A DNA stretch of 64,000 nt from Rebecca billardiae RCC1528 (Eukaryota > Haptophyta). The position numbers and the translations under genes are program-made. The notes under the pieces were generated by a model. The model worked only from the letters and a program-made list of their open reading frames with translations, did not search any database and was not told the DNA's origin. Within the stretch, counting starts at the first letter, position 1, and each line of letters begins with the position of its first letter. Location: positions 1,612,001 to 1,676,000 of the forward strand of contig OZ251223.1 of the NCBI GenBank assembly GCA_965240325.2. Reading direction: 5' to 3'. This document shows, in pieces, positions 11,614-22,605 of this stretch.

Positions 11614-13155
11614 ATGGCGGCCGCGCAGTGGGTCGGGCGATGTGTGCTGCTGGCCCTCTCGGCCGGTGTGCTCGACGCGGCGGTGCCCACGGCTCGAGCG
11701 CTACCCTCGGTGGTACGGACGCGTCGGACCCTCCCCCGCTCCGAGCTGCGCGCAGGCTCGCCGCCACCGCCGCCGCACTCGCAGCTGACGACGTCGACGA
11801 CGCCCTCGGCGGGCGCGCTCCCAGCGCCGACGGCGGCGCCGACGCTCGTGTGCGCAACGCTCGCGCTGATGGCGATCAATGGTGGCGCTGTCTTCGGCTG
11901 GCCCGGCCTACACGCGCTCCTTCTCGAGCGCGGCGTCGCCCTCACGCCTTCGCAGTGGGCTCGGCTCTACACCATCGGCACTGTGACCTTCTCTGCGGCC
12001 GCGCCGCTGGCGGGCGCGCTCGCTGACCGGCGCGGCCCATCGACGACAAGCGCCGTCGCCGGCGTCACATGTGCCGCCGGCCTCACCGGGCTCGCACGTT
12101 GTGATGGCCTCCCCGGCCTCGCCCTGTCCTACGCCCTCCTGTCCTTTGGCTGCCTCGCCAGCCTGATGTCGGCCGTCTGCCTGGGCAACGCGCGCGACAC
12201 GCGCTGGCACCGGCCGGTGCTGCGCGAGGCCGCGCGCGCGCGCGTGATCGCGGCCGTCTCCTGCCTCGTCGACGTCAGCGCGGTGACCTTCGTGGCGCTG
12301 CGCTCGCTGCAGCGCCGCTTTCCTGGCGCCTCGTGGGCCGCGACCGCCCCCCTCCTCGGCGCGCTCGCCGTGGTGACCTGCAGCCTGCAGGCTCTCGTGA
12401 GCGCGCGCTGGGGCGCGCTCGGGCGCAGACCGGCGCGGGCGGACGGCGCGACGAATGCACGCGCGGCGCGCGCGGCGGTCGGCTCCGATGGCTTGGAGCG
12501 CGCAGCCCCGCCCGCGGCGCGCGCGCTGCTGCCTTGCCTCCTCTCCGCCGACTTCGCCGCGATCCTTGCGTTCGCCGCCGTGCACACGCTCGTGTGCGGC
12601 CACGCGCTCGCGCACCTTCCTCAGCACGTGGCTGCCGGCGCGGCCGCGCCCGCCGCCGCCGAGGGCCTCGGCGAGTTGGCCGCGGTGCTCATGACGCTCG
12701 GCTGCGTGCCGTTCATCCCGCTCGTTGGCATCGTCCTCGACCGCGGGCTCGGCTTCTCGCTCTACGTGACGAACGCGCTCGGCCTCGTCCAGGGCGCGCT
12801 CGCGCTCGCGCCGTCCGCGCGCGCGCGGCTGGTGGCGGCGGTGCTCTTCGCGCCGTACCGAGGGCTGGTGTACTCGACCATCAACGTCTTTCACCAGCGC
12901 GTCTTCGGTGCGGGTGTGAGCGGGCGCACGCTCGGGAGCGCGTCGGCGCTGTCGGCGGCGCCGCTGCTGCTGCTGCTGCTGCCGAGGTTTGGCGGCGGCG
13001 CGCAGTACGTGCGCGGCGCGACCGTCTTGCTCGCGGCGGCCGCCTCGCTCGCGGCGGGTGTCGGCGCGTATGTTGCCAGCCACGGGGCCCGCAGTGTCGG
13101 CGCGCGTGATGCTCGCGGCGCGGCGAGGTCAGGCGCCACTGACGCGCGCACTTGA
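11614..13155 (+). CDS. Major facilitator superfamily transporter, SLC43-like
   Basis: A single exon of 513 residues. The N-terminus is a signal-like hydrophobic stretch (residues 8-22) followed by about 45 basic and hydroxylated residues, which looks like a plastid-type bipartite leader. From about residue 73 come roughly 12 hydrophobic segments. The first half has INGGAVFGWPGLHALLLERG and then RLYTIGTVTFS and PLAGALADRRGP. This pattern of a Gly/Trp/Pro first helix and a loop 2-3 motif G-x-L-x-D-R-x-G is typical of MFS carriers and closest to the SLC43/FMP42 amino-acid-transporter group. The substrate is inferred from that resemblance only. A charged cytoplasmic loop separates the two six-helix halves at about residues 265-300. 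The ATG at 11614 directly precedes the leader. Confidence 0.8.
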   Translation: MAAAQWVGRCVLLALSAGVLDAAVPTARALPSVVRTRRTLPRSELRAGSPPPPPHSQLTTSTTPSAGALPAPTAAPTLVCATLALMAINGGAVFGWPGLHALLLERGVALTPSQWARLYTIGTVTFSAAAPLAGALADRRGPSTTSAVAGVTCAAGLTGLARCDGLPGLALSYALLSFGCLASLMSAVCLGNARDTRWHRPVLREAARARVIAAVSCLVDVSAVTFVALRSLQRRFPGASWAATAPLLGALAVVTCSLQALVSARWGALGRRPARADGATNARAARAAVGSDGLERAAPPAARALLPCLLSADFAAILAFAAVHTLVCGHALAHLPQHVAAGAAAPAAAEGLGELAAVLMTLGCVPFIPLVGIVLDRGLGFSLYVTNALGLVQGALALAPSARARLVAAVLFAPYRGLVYSTINVFHQRVFGAGVSGRTLGSASALSAAPLLLLLLPRFGGGAQYVRGATVLLAAAASLAAGVGAYVASHGARSVGARDARGAARSGATDART

Positions 13156-13749
13156 CGCGCGCCCTCCGCCGGCGCCGCCTCGCAGCCGGCTGCCGCCGTC
13201 GATGGGCGCGAGACGCTTCGCAAGCTGAGTGAGCCTCATCAGGGCTCGAGGCTTGCGGGAGAGGCCTGGTCAGCACCACTCCGGGAAAGGGAGTAGGACG
13301 GCTCACGGGTACGGTGGGATTTTTCCCGGACCCATCCCCCCCCACCCTTTCCATCGAAGACGCCAGTCTGGTGTGCGCACGGAATTCTGGTTGTCATTTA
13401 CCGCAGCGTGGAACCAAGATCTATCAAGGTCATAATCGAACTGATCGGAAGTCTCGTGCAATACCCGGCTCCATCAGGGCCATCACAGCGCCGAGATTTC
13501 AACGCTCCACCCGGGTCCATATTTTGCTACGGGTTGACGAGCCGGTCACCACTGATGAAGAATCGGATCTTCGCGTCGATCATTCCGGAAGAACAAGCTG
13601 GTAAAAAGTTGGAGAAGATTGTAGCTACCCCAGCTCGGGTCATGTGCCGAGCTTTTGTTCTCAGGTATTCGGGTAGCCACCGAAGGCCGCTGCATCCTCG
13701 AGCGCTTCACGTCACCTCCAACCCGCCGCCAAGAGGCAACACACAGCAC
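13156..13749. other. Intergenic spacer, possible 5' leader of the homeobox gene
   Basis: The reading frame of the next gene is open back to 13408, but its translation before 13750 is not domain-like and its base composition is lower in GC than the gene. I treat it as leader or spacer. Confidence 0.5.
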
Positions 13750-16398
13750 ATGCTCAGTGCCCCCCAGAGGGGCTCCGCTCGAATGACTTCAGAGGCCACG
13801 CCTCCATCCGCGGCTGACCCGCCCGATTGGGACTCGGGCCCGCCCGAGCTCGACGACGACGATCCGGCTGCGCCCCCCGACGACGACGCGCCGCATTCGC
13901 AACCGCCGGTTGCGGCGCCAACGCTGTCCGCGGAACACGCGGATGGCGCCCAGCGATGGAAAGTGAACGCGGACGCCCGCGCGACGCTCGAGAGCGTGTT
14001 CCTGCAGGAGCCGCTCCCTTCGAAGGAGACGATTCAGCGTCTCGCGTCAGAGCTGAATGTGACCGCGCGCCGGGTGCAGGTCTGGTTCCAGAACCGCCGC
14101 CAGCGCTGCGCGCGCAAGTGGGTGAACAAGCGCTCGTGGCTTCCTCGCGGCGCGCGCGGGCTCAGCCCGCTGCTGCCGCATCCGGCCGCCGCGGCCGCCG
14201 CGGCGGAGGCTGCCGCGCTGGATTCGGCTGGTGGCGGACACTTCCTGCCGCCGCCCGCCGTCGAGATGGGCGCGCGCGAGCCGGCCGGCTGCGGTTCGGA
14301 CCTGCTCTCGCAGCCCGGCGGCTCGGCCGCGGGCGTTGGCAGCGCGGGCGCGGCAGGACTCGGGCCGTCGATGGCGCAGGCCGGTGGTTCGCAGTGCCAG
14401 ATGCTGCTCGAGGCCTCCGCGCCTCACCGCATCATGTGGGCGAGCACCGGCTGGCTCCAGCTCACCGGCTACATGCTCAACCAGGTGCTCGGCAGCACGC
14501 TCGACGTCTTCGCCGGACCGGGGACGGACACTCGCGCGATCAACGGCCTCATGCAGCAGGCGGTCGAGCGCGGGACCGAGGCGTCCTCCGTCGTCTTCCA
14601 CTACACGCAGGCCGGCCACCCTTTCCAGCACATCCTCAAGTTCGAGCTGCTGCGCGACGGCACGCCGCAGCGGTTCCTCCTCGCGTCGTGCGCGCCGCTC
14701 TACCCGCAGGGGCTGTCGGATGTGGTGCGCTCGCCGCTCACCAACGCCGAGCTGATGCGCGCGAGCGCAGGTGCCGGCAGCGGCTTCGACGCGTCCATCG
14801 TCGGAGGCGGCGCACCCGCGCCAAAGGCGGCGGACGCGCGCCCGTCTGAGGCCAAGCTGATGCCGCCGACCGCGACCGGCCGGCTCTCGCCGCCACCGTT
14901 ACGCATCGGCGGCGGCGGCGGCGGCGGGACGCGCCAGCTGCCGCCCGCAGCAGCGGCGCGGACGGCGGCGGGCGCGCTTGACACGAGCTCCGACGCACGC
15001 AGCGGCGTCACGTCGGGAGGCGGCGGCGGCGGCGGCGGCGCCAGCCGGCTCCTCGGCGATGCGGCGACCGGCGGTCTCGGAGCCTCGGGGTTCGAGTCGC
15101 AGCAGATGCACCAGCTCTTCCAGCAGCAGCAGCAGCAGCAGCGGCGGCAAGGACAACACTCGGAACAAGACAACATGAACTCCAACTTCGCCCGCGCCTT
15201 TGCAGCCCAGGTGAACATCGCGAGCGATGCGCGCCCGCGCGCCCGCCCTGCGTGCGACCACCGCCGCCGTCTGGCGCCCTCCGCCACGCTCTCGCTGACT
15301 CGCGCGCCACCCCTTCCGCCGCGTCGCGCCCGCTCGCGTAGCAGCAAGGCAATGTGATTGCAGCACTGGCTGCGACCGACCAGTTCACCGATCAGCAACG
15401 GGCGCAATTCATGATGGTGCGACGCGGGCCCACCCCACCGCGCCCCTCGCGCTGCGCTCTCCCGACGCGCGCCGTGCCGTGCGCGTGCCATCGGGCGCAC
15501 GGGCGCTGACGCCCCCCTGCCCTCTCCCGCGGCCACCGCCACCGCGCAGGCACTGCGCGAGTCCCAGTTGGCGCAGATCTCGCAGATGCAGCAGCAGCAG
15601 CAGCAGCAGATGCGCTTCTCCCAGCTGCAGATGCTGTACCAGCAGCAGGTGCTGCGCACGCAGGAGGAGCAGCAGCAGATCGAGCAGCGCGAGCAGCGGC
15701 AGCGCGAGCAGCAGGAGCAGCAGGAGCAGCAGGAGCAGTGGCGCGCGCAGTCACAGCGCCAGCACACCGCGGCGGTCGGCGGGGGAGGCTGCACGGACTC
15801 GCGCGCCGCGTCGCAGATGGCGGCGCTGCTGGCCGGAGGGGGCTACGCGCCGTCGGCGCAGTCGCTGGCGGCGTTCTCGCAGATCCAGCAGGCCCTCAAC
15901 CGCACGGCGCCACATGGCGCGGGCTTGGGCGCGGCCGCTGGCAACAGCGGCGACCTGGCTGCTGCCGTGCAGCCTGAGCGCGGCGGAGGCGGCGCAGGCG
16001 CAGGTGCAGCACGCGGCGGCGGCGGCGGCGCGGGCCGCAGCGGCGGCGGCGCGGCGAGCTGCGCGCAGGGCTTGCCACACGCTGGGCTCAGCACAGCCAA
16101 GCAGGCTTGTGGGCGCCTGGCGCATGGCGCGTCGGTGGAGGCCATCGGCAAGCACGCCCTCGGCGCCGCAGCTGCGCATGCACCGAGCAGGGGCGTAGGA
16201 GGCGGAGCAGCACCACCGGCCGTGCCGCAGATGCGCCCCGGCGCCGGCGTGCGCGCAGGCGGTGTTCCACTGACGCCGGGCATGATGAAGCGCGGAAACG
16301 GCTCCGGCGCACCGAACGCGCTGCCCGACCTCGACGATGCCTCCGTGTGGTCCTGGCTGAACTCAGATTTGCCCATCGACGTCGAGCTTGGCGGCTGA
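13750..16398 (+). CDS. Homeodomain-PAS transcription factor with glutamine-rich tail
   Basis: Exons 13750..15210, 15342..15416 and 15550..16398; all junctions are phase 0. An acidic N-terminus is followed at residues about 68-125 by a homeodomain whose recognition helix reads RRVQVWFQNRRQRCARK, with the invariant W, F, N and R present, so it should bind DNA. Residues about 216-317 form a PAS domain (IMWASTGWLQLTGY, then FHYTQAGHPFQHILKFEL) of the LOV-like short type. The LOV photoactive Cys motif (NCRFLQ) is replaced here by STLDVFAG, so classical flavin photochemistry is unlikely. The tail holds Gly runs, poly-Gln and a short acidic end (DDASVWSWLNSDLPID) that resembles an activation segment. 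The start could be 13750 or 13783 (MTSEATPPS). The last exon has a second long frame at about 15.95-16.15 kb, so a further splice variant is possible. Confidence 0.8.
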
Positions 16399-16822
16399 CC
16401 GGATCCGATCTGTGACTGTGTTTGACCTGGCTGTGCGATCAGCGCGACTCGGCAGCATTGACTCGACTCAGCGGCGCGGTCGCTGAGGCCGCGGCGCAGA
16501 TCCATCCAGTGACAGTCTGATGTCTAAGACTCTACTATTAATAAACTCAAAACATCGCCATCAGCGCAGCTACTGCGCCATCAACGGTCACGACGACATC
16601 ACGACGCGCTAGGCCGAGACCCGATCGTGCGCGGGTCACGCGGACGCGGTCCGACGGGTCCGAGACTCGAGAGTACGACTTAGAAGAGCATCAGATCAGG
16701 CTCCAGCAGCGGCTGCTAGTAGTCGGGAGCCTTGGGCCTGCGGGCCTCACGGACTCCACCCTGCCGCTTGACCCCCGAGGCCGGGTCGGCCGAAGGTTCC
16801 GCCGGTAGGTAGTCCGCCACTG
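16399..16822. other. Spacer between convergent genes
   Basis: This stretch separates the 3' ends of the homeobox gene (+) and the P450 gene (-). I see no coding or RNA feature. Confidence 0.6.
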
Positions 16823-18736
16823 TCACGACGCCGCCGCGCCGGCTCGCAATGTCATCACGCACATGCCGTCCGGCTGCCGCCGAAAGCGCAGCGCGGCCCT
16901 CACGGTCAAGCCGCTGAATCGGCCAGTGCCGGCAGTGGTGTGATGGCTGTCCGTCGCGAGGGGGGGCTGCAACACGTGCTGCTCACCATCGCTCTGCTCC
17001 GAAGCCACTGGAGCCGTCCCAAATTCGTCAGGCTCTGCCCACGAGGCGGCTGCATCCGCATCGCCCGTCTCGGCTGCGAGCCCGACTGCTCGCACGCGTT
17101 CGATGGCCTCGCAGGCTTGCAGCAGCGCGATGCCCAGCAGCTGCATCTGGGCAAGGGCCAGGCGCGATGCAGGGCATCGCTTTGGGCCAGCCGAGAAGGG
17201 TAGCAGCCAGTTCGCGGCGGGAGAGCTTGCGGCTTCCGTGCCAGCGCGTTGGTCGACATGGCTGGCGTCGCCTCGGCCCACCTCTGCCTCGACGCCTGCC
17301 GGAGCTTCGGCGGCCGCGGTCGCGGCCTCGTGCGCACCCGCCTGCAGGTGACGGCCCAACCGCAACGCGGCAGCTGGTGGCGCCCAGTGCGTGGGCACGT
17401 GGTGTAGCAGCCACGGCGAGACCACGACAGCGTCGCCCCGGCGGAACGTGTGCAGCCTTTCTGAGCAGGACCCGGGCACATGCATCAGCGGCCGAGGCGC
17501 AGGCTCGCGCCTCGGGTACCCCCCGAGCAGCACGTGCACGTCGCGCGTTGCCGTGAGCCGCACGTGCGAGATGCCTGGGTGCAGCCGCAGCACCTCGAGC
17601 ACGAGCGCACCCAGGTGGCGGAGCGGCTGGTGGCGCTGGGCCAGGTGCTCGGCGGGCGCGGGTGCGCTCGCGAAGATGGGCGGGCCGGAAAGTACCAGCT
17701 GCTCGAACGAGACACGCCCATCGATCACCCCCGAGCGCACCTCGGCCCGCACGGCGGCGAGCTCGGCCTCTGGGGCCCCGCCGCCACGGGCCAGCGCCGA
17801 CACGAGCGCGAGCAGCTCGGTGCCCGCGTTGAGCGCGGCGAAGAGCAGGCCCGTGGCGTGTGCGACGGCCTGAGCGCGCAACGCCGCCTCGCCCTGCGAC
17901 GCGCCGCCGTCACGCTGCACGAGGAGGAGGGAACACAGCGTCACCGGCGGCTCTGCACCTGGTGGCTGGCCGCGCTGCGACCGGGTGGCGCAGGCGAGTT
18001 GCGAGTCAACAGCCTGGCCGACAATGCGCTCGAGGCGCTGCGCGAGCGTGCGGAACGTGGACCAGCCCTCGTAGCCCAGCCCATCGGTGTCGCTCAGCTG
18101 CGCGTGCTCGAGCAGCTCCTCGAACAGCGCGATCAGGACCTGTCGGTGGCGCTTTGAAAAGTTGTGACCCAGCAGCGTGCGCGAGGCCGCCGACAGCGCA
18201 AACCCCTGAAGCGCGCGGAGCACCGTTGGCTCGGGAACGCAGCCGAGCGGATGTGCCGCCTGGAGGTCGAGCAGCTCGTGCACAAGCTCGTTGCAGCACT
18301 CAGAGAGCGTCGGCAGCGAGGCGCGCAGGTGCGACAGGCCAAACAGCGGCGCGAGCGCCAACCGTGCTGCATCGTGCGGTGCGCCCTCCAGGAGCAGCAA
18401 CGAGCCGTCAAGGAACGGCCAGTAGCGTCGGTACATGGAGAGCTCGCGCACGAAGGCCTTGGACTCGCAGATACGCCTCGCCAGGGGCGCGTCGAGCACG
18501 AGAGCATACTTCGTCGCGCGGCCTGGCGCCACAGAGATCATGCCATCCGCCGCGTGCGCCTCAGCAGCTGCGAGGAGCTGCCTGCGCGTGGGCGCTCCGG
18601 GGAGCCTGAGCGTGACGAGGCTCGTGCGCTGCGGGCGATAGCACCGCAGGGCACGATACAGCGCGTACGACGTGACAGCCGCTGCCGCCGCGACGACAGC
18701 GGCGGGAAGAGCCGACTTTGATGTCCACGACATCAA
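16823..18736 (-). CDS. Cytochrome P450 monooxygenase
   Basis: A single exon of 637 residues. An N-terminal hydrophobic helix (about 10-30) would anchor it in the endoplasmic reticulum. The diagnostic P450 elements are present in order: an I-helix oxygen-binding segment ALNAGTELLAL (residues 301-311), the K-helix ExxR as EVLR (381-384), and the haem loop PFSAGPKRC with the thiolate Cys at 521. The haem loop has Lys-Arg where Arg-x is usual, and Pro-Ala after the Cys where x-Gly is usual, which is divergent but tolerated in the family. The linker between ExxR and the haem loop is longer than usual (about 135 residues) because of an Ala/Glu-rich insert. Substrate and clan cannot be told. The first residues are MMSWTSKS, so the start could be either Met. 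Confidence 0.88.
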   Translation of the reverse strand: MMSWTSKSALPAAVVAAAAAVTSYALYRALRCYRPQRTSLVTLRLPGAPTRRQLLAAAEAHAADGMISVAPGRATKYALVLDAPLARRICESKAFVRELSMYRRYWPFLDGSLLLLEGAPHDAARLALAPLFGLSHLRASLPTLSECCNELVHELLDLQAAHPLGCVPEPTVLRALQGFALSAASRTLLGHNFSKRHRQVLIALFEELLEHAQLSDTDGLGYEGWSTFRTLAQRLERIVGQAVDSQLACATRSQRGQPPGAEPPVTLCSLLLVQRDGGASQGEAALRAQAVAHATGLLFAALNAGTELLALVSALARGGGAPEAELAAVRAEVRSGVIDGRVSFEQLVLSGPPIFASAPAPAEHLAQRHQPLRHLGALVLEVLRLHPGISHVRLTATRDVHVLLGGYPRREPAPRPLMHVPGSCSERLHTFRRGDAVVVSPWLLHHVPTHWAPPAAALRLGRHLQAGAHEAATAAAEAPAGVEAEVGRGDASHVDQRAGTEAASSPAANWLLPFSAGPKRCPASRLALAQMQLLGIALLQACEAIERVRAVGLAAETGDADAAASWAEPDEFGTAPVASEQSDGEQHVLQPPLATDSHHTTAGTGRFSGLTVRAALRFRRQPDGMCVMTLRAGAAAS

Positions 18737-19559
18737 GACGCAGCACGCTTACTAGTTACCCGTCGGCCATCGTGCGAGGTCGTGCTGCTTTTGACCAAAA
18801 AAGTTTTTTAAAGGCCGCCGGATTGGCCGGAAGCCCGGATGATCCGGGTAGTGTAGGGCGTGTAGCTAGTACAGTAGTCGTCGATATTCCAGCAGATTTC
18901 TCTAATAATAATAGTATTATAAATAAACAATATTATAACAATAATTTACTACTCGTATATACCAGCGGTCCGTGCGGAGAGCGCGCCATGTGACGCAGTG
19001 AGTCACTGATCACTCAGCGCAGCCTGCCTGGCAGCCACTCATACCTGACCCGGCGCCAGCTGCAGCAGCGTGCGCGTCCGCAAGGCCAAGCGGCGCAAGC
19101 GGCGCCTGCGGGCTGAGTACAGTACTAGGCCAAGGCGAGCCGCGCAGAACGCGGTAATGGACGTTCGGCACACCTGCGCGGCGCGGAAGTCGGCGGACGC
19201 GCAGCCGAGCCGCAGCACAGGCACGCAACCCACGGATGAGGGGGGCACGGATGAGAGCCCGACGCGCGCTGCGCGCCGCACGGGCAGAGGCGAGCTGATC
19301 GACGAGCAGCGCGTGAGACGCACGTCCGCACCAGGCGTTCGCGGGGGTGCGGGCGCACCTGGGTGGCTCCGGATGGGGTTGTCGTGAGCTCGCCTGACCA
19401 CACGGATGCTGCCGCCCGCGCAGCCGCCGTTCGGGTTCAGCGTGCGAAGCACGTGAGTTCTCGCCGGAATGCCCCGCGTCTGGGGCCGGCTGCTGCAAGC
19501 TGCAGCATGCCTCGAATTGCGTACACGCGAGCCTGCCCCACCCAAAGAGGTGTGCTGTG
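18737..19559. other. Spacer with AT-rich patch
   Basis: Upstream of the P450 gene. At about 18890-18960 it drops to very AT-rich sequence with short TAATAATA/ATTATAA runs. The part nearest 19.5 kb may contain 3' exons of the tentative minus-strand gene described next, but no frame there can be defended. Confidence 0.4.
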
Positions 19560-20170
19560 CCTCGGCCGCCGGCACAGAGTCGGGTGCCGAGAGGCGCATC
19601 CGCTTGGATGCGCGCCGCGTGCGCCGCGGGCCGGCGCCGTTCTCCTCGGACTGCGCGGGCTCTGTATCCACGGCAGCACTCTGAGCGAGCACAGTCTCAG
19701 CCGGATCGGCCGCTGCGTCCTCGGCCTGCGGCGACTGTGCACGTTGCCTGTGCCCAAGGCCGAGCAGTGCGACCAGCTCTGCGCAGGGCGCTGCGCGCGC
19801 ACACAACGACCGCGCGGAGAGGGACCGGCGGGCGGGGTCCGGGGTGTCAGTGACACAGCCCGATAGCGCGAGACGCGAGCGCGAGACGCGAGACGCGAGA
19901 CGCCGCGGGCGCGCGGTCCGCTCACACACGCTGCCGCGCGTGCAGCGTACGTGGCGTCTTGAGCGAGTTGGCAGCCTTGATGAGCGCGTTGATGTCGAGA
20001 GCTCCCGAGGACGTGCTCGCGCACGGCAGCCCTCGCGCTGCCGGTGTGGTCAATCCAGGCATCGCGGTGACAGCCATGCTCGCCGCCCGTGAGCCCGTTG
20101 GCGTCGCGTTCGGCCCGACCGGAACGTGGGCGTTACTCAGCCCTGCTGTTCCGTGAAGCCCGATGCTCAT
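19560..20170 (-). CDS. Tentative spliced small gene, nuclear-type basic motif
   Basis: Low-confidence model. Exon 19930..20170 starts with ATG (MSIGLHGTAGLSNAHVPVG...) and contains the well-formed stretch DINALIKAANSLKTP. A donor C/GTGTGTGAG follows, then an acceptor GCGCGCAG before 19790, which restores the frame in phase 1. The next exon (ELVALLGLGHRQRAQ, then an acidic patch, then the basic RRTRRASKRMR) is coherent to about 19560, after which the exon structure is lost. A further upstream exon on the minus strand (to about 20441) is possible. The basic cluster could be a nuclear localisation signal. No family is recognised. It would be head-to-head with the WH2 gene at 20494. Confidence 0.3.
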
Positions 20171-20493
20171 CGCTCTACGAGCCGAGCGGCGACGTAGCAC
20201 ACGATGTGAGCGTGCTGGCGAGCACGCGTTGCGTGGAGGAGACGACGGCGGCTTTCCCGCTTCTCGAGTTCGCCTGCGGCGTTGGAAAGCTTTCAAACGA
20301 CCAGCCGGAGCGGCCTTCTGCTCCCGGACTCTCCAGCGCTCTCGCAAGGTCGACGAAGCTGGCTGGCGCCTGGCGCACACACAAAACTTGCTGCAGCAGA
20401 TAGCTCAGCACGCCTGCCGACGGTGGCCGCCGCCCGCGCACCCAACCAACATCGCCGCCGCTGTGTCGTCACTGCGGCGACGGCGCTGGCGAG
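20171..20493. promoter_or_regulatory. Candidate shared promoter region
   Basis: Interval between the tentative minus-strand start at 20170 and the WH2 gene start at 20494. No classical element is seen. It is called only from gene orientation. Confidence 0.3.
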
Positions 20494-21408
20494 ATGTCAT
20501 CCGCGCTGCTCGCGGAGATCCAGCGAGGAAAGGCCTTACGTCGCACCGAGACGAGGGGAGCCTCCTCGGCAGCCGCCGGGACGGTGACTGATGACGTTCG
20601 CGCCGCTGAGGCTGGCGCAGTGCCCGATGCTCCGCAGGTGGCGCGTGCACACCCGACATGCGCGCCATCCACGCCGGCGGTGGCGAGGGCAGCACCGGGA
20701 GGCGCGACGATGAGCCCATTTGGCGATATCAGCGGCGTCCGGCTGCGCAAAACCGGGCTGCGCGTGGGCGGCGATGCTGTGTCTTCCTCGACCCCGCAGC
20801 CGGAGCCCACCACTCGCGGGCAGCAGCAGCCGGCTGAGGCGCGCCCGGCTGCGCGAGCGCCGCTTGGCGTGCCGCCCACGCCGCCAGATACGCGCCGTCC
20901 GCTACCGCCGCCGCCGCCACCGCCACCGCCAGACTCCCTGAAGGACTCGCCGGATCATGCCCACGCGCACCCGTCGCGTGGGCGAGCTGCTCCGACCGAG
21001 CTGCCAGCGCAAGGTGCGAGCACACCGGCGGCTTTCTCGGAGCTTGCGCGCGCGGCGGCGTCGCGTGCTGCGTCAAAGGCCAACGTGAACGTGGACGCAT
21101 CCGCGCAGCACGGGCTCAAGCAGCCGTCGGCGGGGAAGCCTCGCGCCGATGCGCCGGGACCCAGATCCGAGCCGCCAGTGTCGACTTGCGCGGCCAAGCC
21201 AAGCGCAGGGCTGCGCCCTCGCCCTCAGACACAGCCGGTACAGGCTTCCTCGCACGTGTCTGGTTACCCGTCGATCGAGCGCGGCCCGAAGCACTCGGCG
21301 GCTAAGGCGCACGCGTCGCCTCGAGCACCCCGACCCGACGAGCCGGCTGCCAAGCCGCAAGAGCAGGCCTGCGCGGCGCATCCAGCCAAGCAGTCACGCG
21401 CTGCGCCA

Positions 21409-21462
<54 letters not shown>

Positions 21463-22605
21463 ACCGCTGCAGTGGCGATGGCGAGCGCAGCAGCGGCCAC
21501 CACGCCACACGCTGGCTCCCCGGAGCACACGGGCGCCCCGGTCAAAGTCCGTGTGCGTGCCTCCGCTGTGCCCAAGCAGCCGCTGCGGGCGAACGCGAGC
21601 GCACATAGCTCCGTGCCGCCGCCGGTCCCGTCGCACGCTGTGCCGCACGCGGCCGAGGAGCGCGCCAGAGCGACGACGGCGCCTGCGCTCGCGGCAGCGG
21701 CTGCGACGGCGGTGAGCGCGGCAGGAGCGAGGAAGAGCCTCAACGGCGCCAGCCCGCCCCCGTCGAGACCTCCGGATGCCGCGAGCTGGCACTTCGACCC
21801 GAGGCTGCCTCCGGTGCCCCCGTTCGAAGGCGGGCCGCGCACCTACCCACCCGGTGTGCCGGCGCACAGCGCGCGGCTGGACGAGCTGCTCGGCGCGGCG
21901 CCCGCCAGGCGCACGAGCGGCGCGCATGGGCAGCCGCGCGGCACAGCCTCTCCCCGCGACCCGCCGATGCCCCAGCAGCCGCCGCCTCCGCCGCCAGCGA
22001 CCGCCGTGCGTGGCCGCCCTGAGGCCGCGCCGTCAGAACCGCGGCCGCAGACGCAGGAGCGGGCCAAGGCTGCACCTGCGCAGCTGCCGCCGCCGCCGCC
22101 CTCGTCAGCTCCGCCGCAGCCGCCTCCCGCCCCGCCGCTGCAGCTGCCTCCGCCCCCACCGCCGCAGCCGCAGCCGCCGCCACCGCCGCAGCCGCCTCCC
22201 GTCGTCACCTCAATGCGTGCTGCGCCGGCGGCCCAACGGAAGGCGCCTGCCACCGCGACAGCTTTGCCGCCACCACCGCCCGCGGCGGCGCTGCACAACG
22301 TGCCGCCGCCGCCGCCTCCCGCTGTGGCCATGCAGCACGCAACGCCGCCGCCAGCTCCCGGCGCTGGCCCGCCGAGCAGCGGCGCCCAAGCGCCCAAGCG
22401 CCCGGCTGAGGTGATGCGAGTGCGCACGGCCTCGGATGTGCTCGCTCCGCCCCCAGCAGCCGTGCTGCTGAGTGTTATGACTCCGCCTGGAGTGCACGCC
22501 GCAGGTGTGGGCACAGCGGCACGCAGAGCGTCCGCGGATGCCGTGCAGCCTCCGGCTCCGCCACCGCCACCGCCACCACCAATGCCCCATGGCGGAAGGC
22601 GTTAG
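20494..22605 (+). CDS. WH2-domain polyproline protein, probable actin regulator
   Basis: A single exon of 703 residues. A WH2 (WASP-homology 2) actin-binding motif sits at the very N-terminus: SALLAEIQRGKALRRTET, residues 3-20, with the LLxxI helix and the LxxT cap. A second, weaker match follows at residues 77-87 (GDISGVRLRKT). The rest is disordered and Pro/Ala-rich with at least six long proline runs. One of about 18 consecutive prolines comes from an uninterrupted CCG tract at about 21411-21461. By analogy with WIP/verprolin and WASP-family proteins, WH2 would bind monomeric actin while the proline runs recruit profilin and SH3 or EVH1 partners. No WASP C/A region or EVH1 domain is visible, so it is not a complete NPF. 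The start is the ATG immediately before the WH2 helix. Confidence 0.75.

Noticed and set aside
14440-14700. Functional LOV photoreceptor in the homeodomain protein
   Set aside because: The photoactive Cys motif is absent, so I call only a PAS domain.
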